DNA of 64,000 nt from Aureitalea sp. L0-47 (lineage in GTDB: Bacteria; Bacteroidota; Bacteroidia; Flavobacteriales; Flavobacteriaceae): NCBI RefSeq assembly GCF_026126405.1, contig NZ_JAFMTQ010000007.1, forward strand, positions 101,418 to 165,417. Direction: 5' to 3'. Within the stretch, counting starts at the first letter, position 1, and every line of letters begins with the position of its first letter. This document shows positions 1-8,796 of this stretch, piece by piece. Below the pieces are notes generated by a model. The model saw nothing but the letters and a program-made list of their open reading frames with translations. It searched no databases and was not told the origin of the DNA. The translations under genes and the position numbers were made by a program.

Positions 1-1
1 A

Positions 2-1495
2 ATAACTGAAGAGAAAATTGAACTGGAAGGCTTGCTTTACGTAATAGACCGTTTGCCTTATGGTATCGAGGAATGTCGCTTCATTAACCTTACATCCGAT
101 GAGGGTTACAAGAACTCACATTTCAAACCTATAATCCCGGCCAAACGCCGCCGAAACTGTTATCGCATTGACGAGGAGCAGATGAACATTGAGATTACAA
201 GAGGGCGTTCGGAGATATATGACATACTAACTCACCTTACGTTTCTGTATATCGAGTCGCATAAGATCATGAAACAGGTTATGATCAATGAAGCAGGCGA
301 TCTGATCCGCGACTGGCATAAACTGGAAGAGGCTGTGAAGGTGAACAAAGAACTTTCGCAGAAAGACAAGGAGATAGCCCTAACCCATACCGCCAATTTC
401 CTTGGAAGAACCTTCGAGGAAGTAAATGCAATTTACCCGTTGTTCGAATGTCCTGAGATCAATAACAGGTTTCTAAACATCATCTACTATCTTGGGAAAA
501 GGGCCATGGAGGAGGAAATGACAGGCACTAAGCGACTCATTACGTTTAGCCCTGTCCTGCGAGAACGCCTGGGTCATCATATCCACGGAGAGCAATGGGC
601 GTTGAATATTAAGAGAGTCCTTGATGATAAAGGCCTGTTGCGCAGGCCTCTGCATGTGATCAGCGCGAATATGCACAGCGTTTTGAATAGCCTCTTCGCC
701 GCCAAAGCACTCACCTCTGAATTCAAAGATTCGGACCCAATGGTTATTTTCGAGAAACTCAGCGATCCTAAGAGCCTGAAACTGCAGCAAAAGGTTAAGA
801 AATATGGTTTGGCCAACGGAATGACCTATATCGAAGACGATTCCGGGGCGAATATCAATGTTCAGATATTCGACTCCAAGTACTTCTACGTTCCGGCTGT
901 TGATATGCCGGAAGAAGATATGCCCGTGATCATAGTTATGGATTATGCCTTTGGAGAACAGGCCTATGAAACCATGGATGAACTACTAAAACCCTATATT
1001 ATCAACGGTAAGCGTGAGCTTATGCACGTTGAATCCATTTCAATTATGGGAAAAGCGGGTATTTTGAGTGGCAAGAAAGGCGACATCATGATTCCCAGTG
1101 CACACGTATTTGAAGGGACTGCCGATAATTACCCTTTTAAGAACAAGCTGAAAAAATCACATTTTGACGACGTGGATATCGACGTTTGTTCGGGAACCAT
1201 GATCACGGTGTTGGGAACATCACTGCAAAACAGGGAGATTCTCAAGTTCTTTCATAATTCTACCTGGAACGTTATCGGACTGGAGATGGAGGGAGCTCAC
1301 TATCAGAAAGCGATTCAGTCGGCGTCTAAAATTCGGGGGAGTATAAGTCCGAAAGTCGCCGTTAGATACGCATATTATGCTTCGGATAACCCATTGGAAA
1401 GTGGTAGCACCTTAGCATCTGGCGGACTCGGAACCGCAGGGGTAAAACCCACTTACGTGATAACCGAAAAAATGTTAAAACAGATTTTAGCCTAA
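2..1495 (+). CDS. DUF6909 family protein, 5'-truncated by the window edge
   Basis: The reading frame is open from base 2 with no stop before the usual protein body, so the true start lies upstream; a TTG at 32 is an internal codon rather than a convincing start. The visible ~498 residues are soluble, with no signal peptide or membrane segment. The C-terminal part carries VIGLEMEGAHYQKAI, resembling the MEG signature of nucleoside phosphorylases of the PNP/UDP type, preceded by a glycine-rich strand (GTMITVLGTS). I recognise the protein as the flavobacterial DUF6909 family; no reaction is established. It stops 14 bases before rfbB on the same strand, so it may be co-transcribed with the rhamnose genes. 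A nucleoside-phosphorylase-like or nucleotide-binding role is inference only. Confidence 0.75.
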   Translation: MTEEKIELEGLLYVIDRLPYGIEECRFINLTSDEGYKNSHFKPIIPAKRRRNCYRIDEEQMNIEITRGRSEIYDILTHLTFLYIESHKIMKQVMINEAGDLIRDWHKLEEAVKVNKELSQKDKEIALTHTANFLGRTFEEVNAIYPLFECPEINNRFLNIIYYLGKRAMEEEMTGTKRLITFSPVLRERLGHHIHGEQWALNIKRVLDDKGLLRRPLHVISANMHSVLNSLFAAKALTSEFKDSDPMVIFEKLSDPKSLKLQQKVKKYGLANGMTYIEDDSGANINVQIFDSKYFYVPAVDMPEEDMPVIIVMDYAFGEQAYETMDELLKPYIINGKRELMHVESISIMGKAGILSGKKGDIMIPSAHVFEGTADNYPFKNKLKKSHFDDVDIDVCSGTMITVLGTSLQNREILKFFHNSTWNVIGLEMEGAHYQKAIQSASKIRGSISPKVAVRYAYYASDNPLESGSTLASGGLGTAGVKPTYVITEKMLKQILA

Positions 1496-1509
1496 TCTAA
1501 AAATATATT

Positions 1510-2529
1510 TTGAAACACACTAACATACTGATTACCGGGGGTGCAGGATTCATAGGATCCAATTATGTCATTCATTTGCTCGAATCGACCGAAGCAATCG
1601 TTTATGTATTAGACAAGCTTACTTATGCCGGTGATATGAGAAATTTGGAGTCGGTTTCCAACCATACGAACTTCCATTTTATACAGGGGGATATTTGCGA
1701 CAAGGATTTTGTATCTGAAATGTTCCGGAAGCACGAATTCGACCAGGTTGTTCACTTTGCGGCAGAATCGCATGTGGATAATTCCATAAGCGGACCTTCG
1801 GCATTCATTGAAACTAATATCGTAGGGACCTTTAACCTGCTTCAGGCGTCTTACGCTACCTGGATGAATGGCCCCGGACAATTCAAAGACGAGTTCAGGC
1901 ACGCCCGCTTCCTGCATGTTTCAACCGATGAGGTTTACGGATCCCTGGGAGAGACCGGGCTATTTACCGAAAGCACGGCATATGCCCCGAACAGTCCGTA
2001 TAGCGCGTCTAAGGCGTCTTCAGACTTTATTGTTCGTAGTTACTTTCACACATACCAGTTACCTGTTGTAACTACCAACTGTTCGAATAACTACGGCCCT
2101 AATCAGCATAAAGAGAAGTTGATCCCTACCATCATTCGCAAGGCCCTGGCTGGGGAGTCTATCCCTATTTACGGTGACGGCACCAATGTAAGGGACTGGC
2201 TCTATGTTCTGGACCATTGTAAAGGGATCAAACTAGCTGTAGAAAAAGGTCAATTGGGAGAGACGTACAACATTGGAGGCCGAAATGAAAGAAAAAACCT
2301 GTACATCGCCGAGAAAATTTGTGATATTCTTGACGAAATGGCACCAAAAGATACAGCTTACAAAGAACAAATTACCTTTGTAACAGATCGGCCCGGGCAT
2401 GATTTCAGATATGCTATTGACGCCACGAAAATAGAAAACGAACTTGGCTGGAAGGCGGATGAGAATTTCGAATCCGGAATTACTAAAACCATAGAGTGGT
2501 ACCTTCAGCACAGAGAAAGATTAGACTAA
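1510..2529 (+). CDS. rfbB: dTDP-glucose 4,6-dehydratase
   Basis: Converts dTDP-glucose to dTDP-4-keto-6-deoxyglucose, the second step of dTDP-L-rhamnose synthesis, in the cytoplasm. It is an extended short-chain dehydrogenase: the NAD-binding GGAGFIG lies at residues 10-16 and the catalytic YSASK has Tyr164 and Lys168; the dehydratase-type STDEVYG motif precedes it. At 339 residues it has the family's normal length. The start is TTG at 1510; it places the Rossmann motif at the usual distance from the N-terminus and no better ATG exists. It is followed one base later by rfbA, and the order rfbB-A-C-D forms a compact operon. Confidence 0.95.
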   Translation: MKHTNILITGGAGFIGSNYVIHLLESTEAIVYVLDKLTYAGDMRNLESVSNHTNFHFIQGDICDKDFVSEMFRKHEFDQVVHFAAESHVDNSISGPSAFIETNIVGTFNLLQASYATWMNGPGQFKDEFRHARFLHVSTDEVYGSLGETGLFTESTAYAPNSPYSASKASSDFIVRSYFHTYQLPVVTTNCSNNYGPNQHKEKLIPTIIRKALAGESIPIYGDGTNVRDWLYVLDHCKGIKLAVEKGQLGETYNIGGRNERKNLYIAEKICDILDEMAPKDTAYKEQITFVTDRPGHDFRYAIDATKIENELGWKADENFESGITKTIEWYLQHRERLD

Positions 2530-2530
2530 T

Positions 2531-3388
2531 ATGAAAGGAATAGTACTGGCCGGAGGATCCGGAACAAGACTTCACCCAATTACACTTGCCATAAGCAAGC
2601 AACTCATGCCGGTTTACGACAAGCCCATGATCTATTATCCGTTATCAACGCTAATGTATTCCGGGATCCGTGAAATATTGATCATTTCCACTCCGCAGGA
2701 CCTTCCCTTGTTTAAAAAACTATTGGGAGATGGTTCTAAATACGGATGTGAATTTCACTATGCTGTTCAGGAAGAACCAAAGGGCCTAGCAGAAGCATTC
2801 ATTATTGGAAAGGACTTTATAGGAGACGATAAAGTTGCGTTGATCCTTGGAGATAATATTTTCTACGGAACAGGCCTGAAAGAGCTACTGCTTTCCAACA
2901 ATGATCCTGAGGGCGGCGTTATCTATGCCTATCACGTGCACGACCCGGAACGTTATGGGGTAGTGGAATTTGACGACTCCGGAAAAGCCCTGAGTATTGA
3001 GGAAAAACCGGAAAACCCCAAATCCAATTATGCCGTACCAGGAATTTATTTTTACGATAATTCCGTAGTTGACATTGCCGCGGGAATTAAACCCAGTGCT
3101 CGAGGAGAACTTGAGATCACCGATGTGAACAACGCCTATCTTAAAGCAGGTAAGCTCAGCGTGAGTATTCTCGACAAAGGAACAGCATGGCTGGATACGG
3201 GAACATTTGCATCTCTAATGCAGGCAGCCCAGTTTGTTGAGGTGATCGAAGAACGACAAGGGCTTAAAATCGGAGCAATCGAGGAAGCCGCCTATAATAT
3301 GGGGTATATTGATGAGAACCAATTGAAGGCGCTGGCAGGCCCCTTGTTGAAAAGCGGATACGGAAAACACTTACTACACCGAAAATAA
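2531..3388 (+). CDS. rfbA: glucose-1-phosphate thymidylyltransferase
   Basis: Makes dTDP-glucose from dTTP and glucose-1-phosphate, the first step toward dTDP-L-rhamnose. The nucleotidyltransferase signature [13 protein letters not shown] sits at residues 6-18, followed by [16 protein letters not shown], and the sugar-binding EEKP occurs mid-protein. Its 285 residues match the short, homotetrameric RmlA type. It begins one base after the rfbB stop and ends one base before rfbC, so translation is probably coupled. A second, longer nucleotidyltransferase at 37486 is a different subfamily and not a duplicate of this gene. Confidence 0.95.
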   Translation: MKGIVLAGGSGTRLHPITLAISKQLMPVYDKPMIYYPLSTLMYSGIREILIISTPQDLPLFKKLLGDGSKYGCEFHYAVQEEPKGLAEAFIIGKDFIGDDKVALILGDNIFYGTGLKELLLSNNDPEGGVIYAYHVHDPERYGVVEFDDSGKALSIEEKPENPKSNYAVPGIYFYDNSVVDIAAGIKPSARGELEITDVNNAYLKAGKLSVSILDKGTAWLDTGTFASLMQAAQFVEVIEERQGLKIGAIEEAAYNMGYIDENQLKALAGPLLKSGYGKHLLHRK

Positions 3389-3389
3389 A

Positions 3390-3935
3390 TTGGAAAAAAT
3401 AACTACACCATTAAAAGACTGCTTCATTCTAAAACCCAGGGTTTTTAAAGATTCGCGTGGTTCTTTCTGTGAAACCTTTAATGCGCGAACCTTTGGAGAA
3501 ACTACCGGGATCGACGTGGATTTCGTTCAGGATAACCAGTCGTTTTCGTCCTATGGAGTGCTTAGAGGGCTGCATTTTCAGAAAGGAGAGATGGCACAAG
3601 CAAAACTTGTTAGAGTGGTTAAAGGCAGGGTTTACGACGTGGTAGTGGACATCAGGAAAGACTCTCCCACCTTTGGAAAGTCGTACGGAGTGGAACTCAA
3701 TGATGAAAACAACCTTCAACTCTTTGTGCCAAGGGGTTTCGCCCATGGATTTGTTGTTTTATCACCGGAGGCTGTATTTAGTTATAAATGTGATAATTAT
3801 TACTCCAGTGAATCGGAAGGAGGAATCATCTATAATGACGCAACCTTAGCGCTGGACTGGCATCTTCCAGAGAAAGATTTCATAATTTCAGATAAAGACC
3901 TGCAACTTCCCGGTTTCGAGGAGGCAATTTCATGA
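3390..3935 (+). CDS. rfbC: dTDP-4-dehydrorhamnose 3,5-epimerase
   Basis: Epimerises dTDP-4-keto-6-deoxyglucose at C3 and C5 in rhamnose synthesis. The single cupin domain shows the catalytic GLHFQ histidine (about residue 63), the KGRVYDVVVDIRKDSPTFGK strand and the LFVPRGFAHGF segment typical of RmlC; 181 residues is full length. The start is TTG at 3390, one base after the rfbA stop. The stop overlaps the next start as ATGA at 3932-3935, indicating translational coupling with rfbD. Confidence 0.94.
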   Translation: MEKITTPLKDCFILKPRVFKDSRGSFCETFNARTFGETTGIDVDFVQDNQSFSSYGVLRGLHFQKGEMAQAKLVRVVKGRVYDVVVDIRKDSPTFGKSYGVELNDENNLQLFVPRGFAHGFVVLSPEAVFSYKCDNYYSSESEGGIIYNDATLALDWHLPEKDFIISDKDLQLPGFEEAIS

Positions 3936-4795
3936 AGAACGTACTGGTAACAGGGGCAAACGGACAACTTTCAGAATGCATCAAAAAGGCGGCTTCGGCG
4001 TATCCCGATCTGGCAATTAAATTTGCCTCCATAGATGATCTTGATATTACAGATGCGAATGGGGTTCAATCCTATTTTAATGCTACGGAATTTGATGTTT
4101 GTATCAACACAGCGGCCTATACGGCCGTTGATAAGGCGGAAAGCGAAAAGGATCTCGCCTTTGCCGTCAACTCCGAAGCAATGAAGCATTTGGCAAAGGA
4201 ATGTGCAGTCCGCCAGATTACACTGATTCATGTTTCAACCGATTATGTCTTTGACGGATCCAAGAACAGCCCTTATAGGGTGGATGACCCTACGGGTCCA
4301 ATAAATGTATATGGCGCATCAAAATTGGGCGGGGAGCAATTCGTTCAGGAATTCTGTTCTAAGTATTTTATCGTTCGCACTTCCTGGCTCTATTCACAGT
4401 TTGGCCATAACTTTTTTAAAACCATACTGAAACACGCTGCTGCCGGCAACCCTCTCACTATCACCACCGAACAGCTGGGGTCGCCCACCAATGCAAACGA
4501 CCTGGCCGCAGCTCTACTTGAGATCGCACAGGGTGATTCGAAGTCATATGGCGTCTATCACTTCAGCAATGAAGGCGAAGCAACCTGGTACGATTTTGCC
4601 AAAGCTATACTGGAAGAGTCGGGACAATTAGACACAACAAACCTTGCCAAAACCGACCATTACCGTACTTTTGCAGACAGACCCAAGTACAGCATTTTAG
4701 ACAGCAGTAAACTCTACAGGGAATTTAATGTCACTCCAGTTCATTGGCGCGATAGCTTAAGAACCCTGTTTGTAGAACATAATAACCAAAAATAA
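3932..4795 (+). CDS. rfbD: dTDP-4-dehydrorhamnose reductase
   Basis: Reduces dTDP-4-keto-L-rhamnose to dTDP-L-rhamnose, the activated sugar used by rhamnosyltransferases such as the DUF1972 protein at 11189. The N-terminal GANGQL Rossmann motif lies at residues 8-13, followed by the STDYVFDG segment and a YGASK catalytic motif around residue 127; RTSWLYS and the C-terminal RPKYSILDSSKL are typical of RmlD. It has 287 residues, full length. It overlaps rfbC by four bases and ends six bases before a Wzz-like gene, so the rhamnose operon probably continues into the polysaccharide assembly genes. Confidence 0.94.
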   Translation: MKNVLVTGANGQLSECIKKAASAYPDLAIKFASIDDLDITDANGVQSYFNATEFDVCINTAAYTAVDKAESEKDLAFAVNSEAMKHLAKECAVRQITLIHVSTDYVFDGSKNSPYRVDDPTGPINVYGASKLGGEQFVQEFCSKYFIVRTSWLYSQFGHNFFKTILKHAAAGNPLTITTEQLGSPTNANDLAAALLEIAQGDSKSYGVYHFSNEGEATWYDFAKAILEESGQLDTTNLAKTDHYRTFADRPKYSILDSSKLYREFNVTPVHWRDSLRTLFVEHNNQK

Positions 4796-4801
4796 AAGAG
4801 A

Positions 4802-5785
4802 ATGGCACAGAACAATCAGGAAGAAATAGATCTGTTCGTATTGTTAAAGCGACTTAACAAGGTCTATCACGGAATCCTTGCTAGCATTTACAAAGGCATC
4901 CGGTTTGTGTTCAAGAACTGGATCGTACTCACAGTACTTATTGTAGGAGGGTACTTCCTCGGAAGCTGGTGGCAATCTACGATTACGCCCACCAAGGAAG
5001 CAGTTCTCATTGTTCAAAATAATTTTGACAGCTCAAATTATGTGTACAATGCAGTTGAGCTTCTGAATGTAAAATACAAGCAGGGGCATACGCGGTTTGT
5101 TAAGCAGTATGGATTTGATACAGAAAACCCGGACATCGAGGATCTTGTTATTGAACCCATAGTGAATATTGTTGAATTACTGGAGCGACAGGAGACTAAT
5201 GACCGAAACCTGGAATCCTATCTTAGCCGAATTGGGCATGAAGAAGATCCATTGCTTTCAGAGATATACTTCCCGGAATATACTTATCACAAGATCACTC
5301 TTAGCTCGCTTAAGAGCGATACGGCTATTATTGATAAGATAATGGCTTACCTCAACAGCAACGAAACCTACAACAAGACAAAAGAAATTGTAGTAGTAGA
5401 AACGGAATTGCGAATCCAGCGAAATGACACGAGTATTGCCAACATTGATGCAATCTTTGATGAGTACTCAGGTAAGAATGCTTCCAAGGAAATGGCCAGC
5501 GAGATGAATTTCAAGATCCAGGAAAATAACAACCTGCATCAGCTTATTGAGAAGAAAAAAGAGCTCATGGAAGAAAATGAAATGCTAAAAACGGAGCTTG
5601 TCAAATATGACCAGGTGGTCAAACTGGTTAATGATCCAAATTTCTACAGTGTTTCTTCATTCCTGAGTAAGAAAAAGACCTTGCTGCCTATATTACTGGT
5701 TTTCCTTTACATTGGATTCTTCATCGCGCGTAATGTTTACCTAAGGGGGAAACAGTATTCGGAAGAACTGGATCAAGCCAAATAA
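4802..5785 (+). CDS. Wzz-like polysaccharide chain-length/co-polymerase protein
   Basis: This inner-membrane protein has one membrane segment near residues 37-57 and a second near 295-313, separated by a long, charged, partly coiled-coil periplasmic region (roughly 210-275 is heptad-like and rich in Glu, Lys and Asn). That two-helix layout is the Wzz/PCP arrangement that sets polysaccharide chain length with a Wzy polymerase. There is no C-terminal tyrosine-kinase domain, so it resembles a PCP-1 rather than a Wzc. Six bases follow rfbD and about 105 bases separate it from the flippase gene. Sequence similarity to known Wzz proteins is weak by eye, so the exact subfamily is inferred from topology and context. 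Confidence 0.65.
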   Translation: MAQNNQEEIDLFVLLKRLNKVYHGILASIYKGIRFVFKNWIVLTVLIVGGYFLGSWWQSTITPTKEAVLIVQNNFDSSNYVYNAVELLNVKYKQGHTRFVKQYGFDTENPDIEDLVIEPIVNIVELLERQETNDRNLESYLSRIGHEEDPLLSEIYFPEYTYHKITLSSLKSDTAIIDKIMAYLNSNETYNKTKEIVVVETELRIQRNDTSIANIDAIFDEYSGKNASKEMASEMNFKIQENNNLHQLIEKKKELMEENEMLKTELVKYDQVVKLVNDPNFYSVSSFLSKKKTLLPILLVFLYIGFFIARNVYLRGKQYSEELDQAK

Positions 5786-5891
5786 TTGCTCCAGTGCACG
5801 AAGTCTTATTCTGAAGCATCTCAACCTTGAGGTAACCAAGCTTTAGAATCTATCGGCACTTTTCCATTGTTGGGGAAATATATTATTAGAG

Positions 5892-7199
5892 ATGAAACTA
5901 GTCCGGTCCATTCGAGAATTGCTTAGCAATAAGATGGTGTTTAAAAGCATCAATGTGCTGGGCTTACGCGTTGCCGGAATGTTATTGTTCTTTGTGCTAA
6001 CACTGGTTCTCACAAATAATTTCGATGCGGAATTGGTTGGGCAATACGATTTTAGCAGGGCTTTACTCATTTTTCTCGGTGGTTTTTGTGTCTTCGGAAT
6101 GCACCAATCGGTGATCTATTATTCCGGCTATCTGAAATCTAAAAATTCGCTGCCTTATCTCAGTAGGCTTTACAGGAAGATGGTGGTGATCGTATTTGCG
6201 ATCGCCCTTGTTTTTTTTATCGCCATAGTTGGTATCTCACCTGAATTTATTGACAGCCTGTTCGATAAGCCCGTCTCCAGGCTGGTTACTTATTCGGTTT
6301 TTGCTTTATTCTTCTACGGAATTACGCTGCTGAATATTGATGTGTTCCGGGCGATCAATAAGATATATGTTTCTGAATTTTACAGGAACATTCTTCGCTA
6401 TGCTCTTTTCTTCGGAGCCGTGATCTACCTTTATTTTAGCGGCAACCCCGAATTTCTCGTTCAGGTTTTCCTGCTGAATTTTGTTGTGCTGGCACTATTA
6501 TCTACAGCCCTCCTGTTTTACTATTTCACGAAAATGGAACCTCAGATCACTTCCGAAGTAATCACCTATAAACAGATCATAAAACGCAGTGGACCCATGG
6601 CCATTAGTGCAGTAACCTATTTACTAATGCAAAGCGTTGACGTGATCCTTTTAAGCAAATACAGTAGTTTCGATCGTGTTGCTTTTTATGCGGTTGCTAT
6701 AAAATTAACCACAGTTCTGTCGCTAGTATTAGCCTCGGTGAACACCGTCTATGCACCCTCCTTTTCGGAGTGGTACAACCTGAACGATATGAATAGCCTG
6801 AGAGCAGGGATAAGACGATCCACCCGCTTGATCTTCCTCTTCACTTTTCCGGCCATAGTGGTGGTGCTGTTGTTTTCTGAAATGATACTTGGATTTTTCG
6901 GCCCCGATTATGTCCAGGCGAAGTGGGCATTGATCGTATTACTAATGGGCCAGGCAATTAACGCTTTCTGCGGATCTGTTGGCACCTATATGAATATGAC
7001 CGGCAAACAAGTGATCTTCCAAAGGATATTGGTCACCGCCTTCGTGATAAATGTAGTGCTGAACATAATCCTTATTCCGATTTACGATATTCTTGGAGCC
7101 GCGATTGCGACTACCATTTCGACTGTTTTCTGGAATATAGTGACCACGGCCTACATCTACAGAAAAGATAGAATGATAACGTTTTTAACTCTGAAATGA
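5892..7199 (+). CDS. Wzx-like oligosaccharide flippase
   Basis: A polytopic inner-membrane protein of 435 residues with about 12 hydrophobic segments, of the MATE/MOP (polysaccharide transporter) superfamily. Such proteins flip undecaprenyl-linked oligosaccharide units to the periplasm for polymerisation. The N-terminal amphipathic stretch followed by a conserved LRVAGMLLFFVL helix and the mid-protein KRSGPMAIS segment are typical. It overlaps the next gene (ATGATG at 7196), suggesting coupling to the first sulfotransferase. It is one of two such proteins here; the other at 35569 lies in a different operon. The substrate is presumably the repeat unit made by this locus. Confidence 0.85.
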   Translation: MKLVRSIRELLSNKMVFKSINVLGLRVAGMLLFFVLTLVLTNNFDAELVGQYDFSRALLIFLGGFCVFGMHQSVIYYSGYLKSKNSLPYLSRLYRKMVVIVFAIALVFFIAIVGISPEFIDSLFDKPVSRLVTYSVFALFFYGITLLNIDVFRAINKIYVSEFYRNILRYALFFGAVIYLYFSGNPEFLVQVFLLNFVVLALLSTALLFYYFTKMEPQITSEVITYKQIIKRSGPMAISAVTYLLMQSVDVILLSKYSSFDRVAFYAVAIKLTTVLSLVLASVNTVYAPSFSEWYNLNDMNSLRAGIRRSTRLIFLFTFPAIVVVLLFSEMILGFFGPDYVQAKWALIVLLMGQAINAFCGSVGTYMNMTGKQVIFQRILVTAFVINVVLNIILIPIYDILGAAIATTISTVFWNIVTTAYIYRKDRMITFLTLK

Positions 7200-8110
7200 T
7201 GCAGCGAAAGGTAGAATTTTTCGTCATAGGTGTTGCCCGCGGAGGCACTACCTCGCTGTACAATTATTTGCAGCAACATCCGAAAATCTTTCTGCCACGA
7301 GTTAAGGAGTGCAATTACTTTTCGGAAGTCGATTCCGTGGACAAAGAAGCATACGAAACACCGGATCCGGGCCGTGAATATCATATGAAGATCATTGGTG
7401 ATAAAATAGTGTATCGCAGTTTGTTCGATTCGGCCAAACCGGGTCAATTGATGGGAGAAGTAAGCCCTTCCTATCTCTGGGATAAACGAACTGCCCAGAG
7501 GATTCACAGCTATAACCCGAACGCAAAGATACTGGTAAGTTTGCGCAACCCCGCGAATAGGGCACATAGTCATTACCTTATGAATTATCAGACAGGCCAT
7601 GATAAGTCAATAACTTTCGAGCATGCTCTCGAGGCGCCAAAGAAAGAGATTTGGGGAGGGGGAAATATGTACCTGGAAATGGGGCTGTATTACGATCAGC
7701 TCAAACCTTATTTCGATCGTTTTCCTTCTGAAAACATCAAGGTGTTGATCTCTGAAGATTGGACCAGGCGAAATGGAGATGCACTTCCGGAGATATTCGA
7801 TTTCCTGGGTCTTGAAGAAATTACTTTTGAAGACAACACCAATCACAATGCTTCAAAGCAATTAAAGAACAAAGGACTGCTGGACCTGTTAAGAGCCGAG
7901 AAGATCAAGAAGTCTATCAAATGGCTACTTCCGGAAAAGGCCAAAGACAAACTAAAAAACCGATTGTTTTACAAGGAAGGTGAAAAGGAGAAAATATCCC
8001 CGGAGACCTACAACAGGCTTATGGAATATTTCAATGAGGATATTGAAAGGACAGCTCAACTAACAGGAATTGACCTGCAGGCATACTGGAAAAAGGAAAT
8101 GGTGGTATGA
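7196..8110 (+). CDS. Sulfotransferase (PAPS-dependent, NodH/heparan-like fold)
   Basis: Predicted to transfer sulfate from PAPS to a carbohydrate. The N-terminal GVARGGTTSLYNYLQQHP is the 5'-phosphosulfate-binding loop (PSB), and ILVSLRNPANRAHSHY near residues 104-119 is the 3'-phosphate-binding strand-helix with the conserved Arg and Ser. A GEVSPSYLWD motif between them is typical of the family. There is no signal peptide, so it acts on a cytoplasmic lipid-linked or nucleotide sugar. Its length of 304 residues is normal. It overlaps the flippase upstream and, by ATGA, a second sulfotransferase downstream; within a polysaccharide locus this indicates sulfation of the exported polymer. The acceptor sugar cannot be read from sequence. 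Confidence 0.87.
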   Translation: MMQRKVEFFVIGVARGGTTSLYNYLQQHPKIFLPRVKECNYFSEVDSVDKEAYETPDPGREYHMKIIGDKIVYRSLFDSAKPGQLMGEVSPSYLWDKRTAQRIHSYNPNAKILVSLRNPANRAHSHYLMNYQTGHDKSITFEHALEAPKKEIWGGGNMYLEMGLYYDQLKPYFDRFPSENIKVLISEDWTRRNGDALPEIFDFLGLEEITFEDNTNHNASKQLKNKGLLDLLRAEKIKKSIKWLLPEKAKDKLKNRLFYKEGEKEKISPETYNRLMEYFNEDIERTAQLTGIDLQAYWKKEMVV

Positions 8111-8796
8111 TCAGTCCGAAACACCATACCATCTTTGTTCACATCCCGAAAGTAGCGGGACAAAGTATAGAAACCATCTTTTTGAAGGACCTCGGACTCA
8201 ATTGGAAATCACGAGAAGAATTACTCCTGCGAAAGAAAAGAACAGGCGAAAAAGGGCCACACAGATTGGCACATCTAAAGGCAAAGGAATATGTTTCCTT
8301 CGGATATACAGACCAGGAAACTTATGATGCATATTTTACATTTTCCTTCGTTCGGAATCCGTATAACAGGCTATTGTCTGTGTACAATTACCTGGGCTAT
8401 TTCAAGATCATCTCGTTTTCGGCTTTTATGAATAAGGTGGTGAAGAGCCGACTGGAGGAAAGCGATTTCTTTTACGCCACCCAGTACGATTACCTGTTCG
8501 ACGGCGAGAAGTTATTGGTGGATTATGTTGGTAAACTGGAGAATCTGGCGGAGGATATGAAGTTCGTCTTGTCGAAAACAGGTCTCGAAAGTCACGAGAT
8601 TCCACATGTGAATAAGTCGGAAAAAGGCTTAAAGCGTGGCATGGCAGCCCTACTGAAATCCACAAAATTGTGGTCGAGTTTTTCACTCACTAGGTTGTTT
8701 TCTGGGAAGAAAAAGAAATCACTAACAGAAGCAGAGAAAGAGCTCGTTTATTCGTTCTACCCGAAGGACTTTGAAAAATTTGGATATGAGCGCTAA
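8107..8796 (+). CDS. Sulfotransferase family 2-type protein
   Basis: A 229-residue cytoplasmic protein beginning with the HIPKVAGQSIE loop, the PAPS-binding motif of the Sulfotransfer_2 (HNK-1/chondroitin sulfotransferase) family; FSFVRNPYNRLLSVYNYL near residues 79-96 is the 3'-phosphate-binding motif. It belongs to a different sulfotransferase family from its upstream neighbour, so the pair is not a tandem duplication. The start overlaps the previous stop as ATGA, and its own stop overlaps the following glycosyltransferase start. The two enzymes may sulfate different positions or residues of the same polysaccharide; this is inferred from context. Confidence 0.85.
   Translation: MISPKHHTIFVHIPKVAGQSIETIFLKDLGLNWKSREELLLRKKRTGEKGPHRLAHLKAKEYVSFGYTDQETYDAYFTFSFVRNPYNRLLSVYNYLGYFKIISFSAFMNKVVKSRLEESDFFYATQYDYLFDGEKLLVDYVGKLENLAEDMKFVLSKTGLESHEIPHVNKSEKGLKRGMAALLKSTKLWSSFSLTRLFSGKKKKSLTEAEKELVYSFYPKDFEKFGYER

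Noticed and set aside
8771..8785. TTG start for the GT4 gene at 8771
   Set aside because: The extra residues MKNLD lie inside the previous coding end and the ATG at 8786 gives the usual short overlap and family-like N-terminus.
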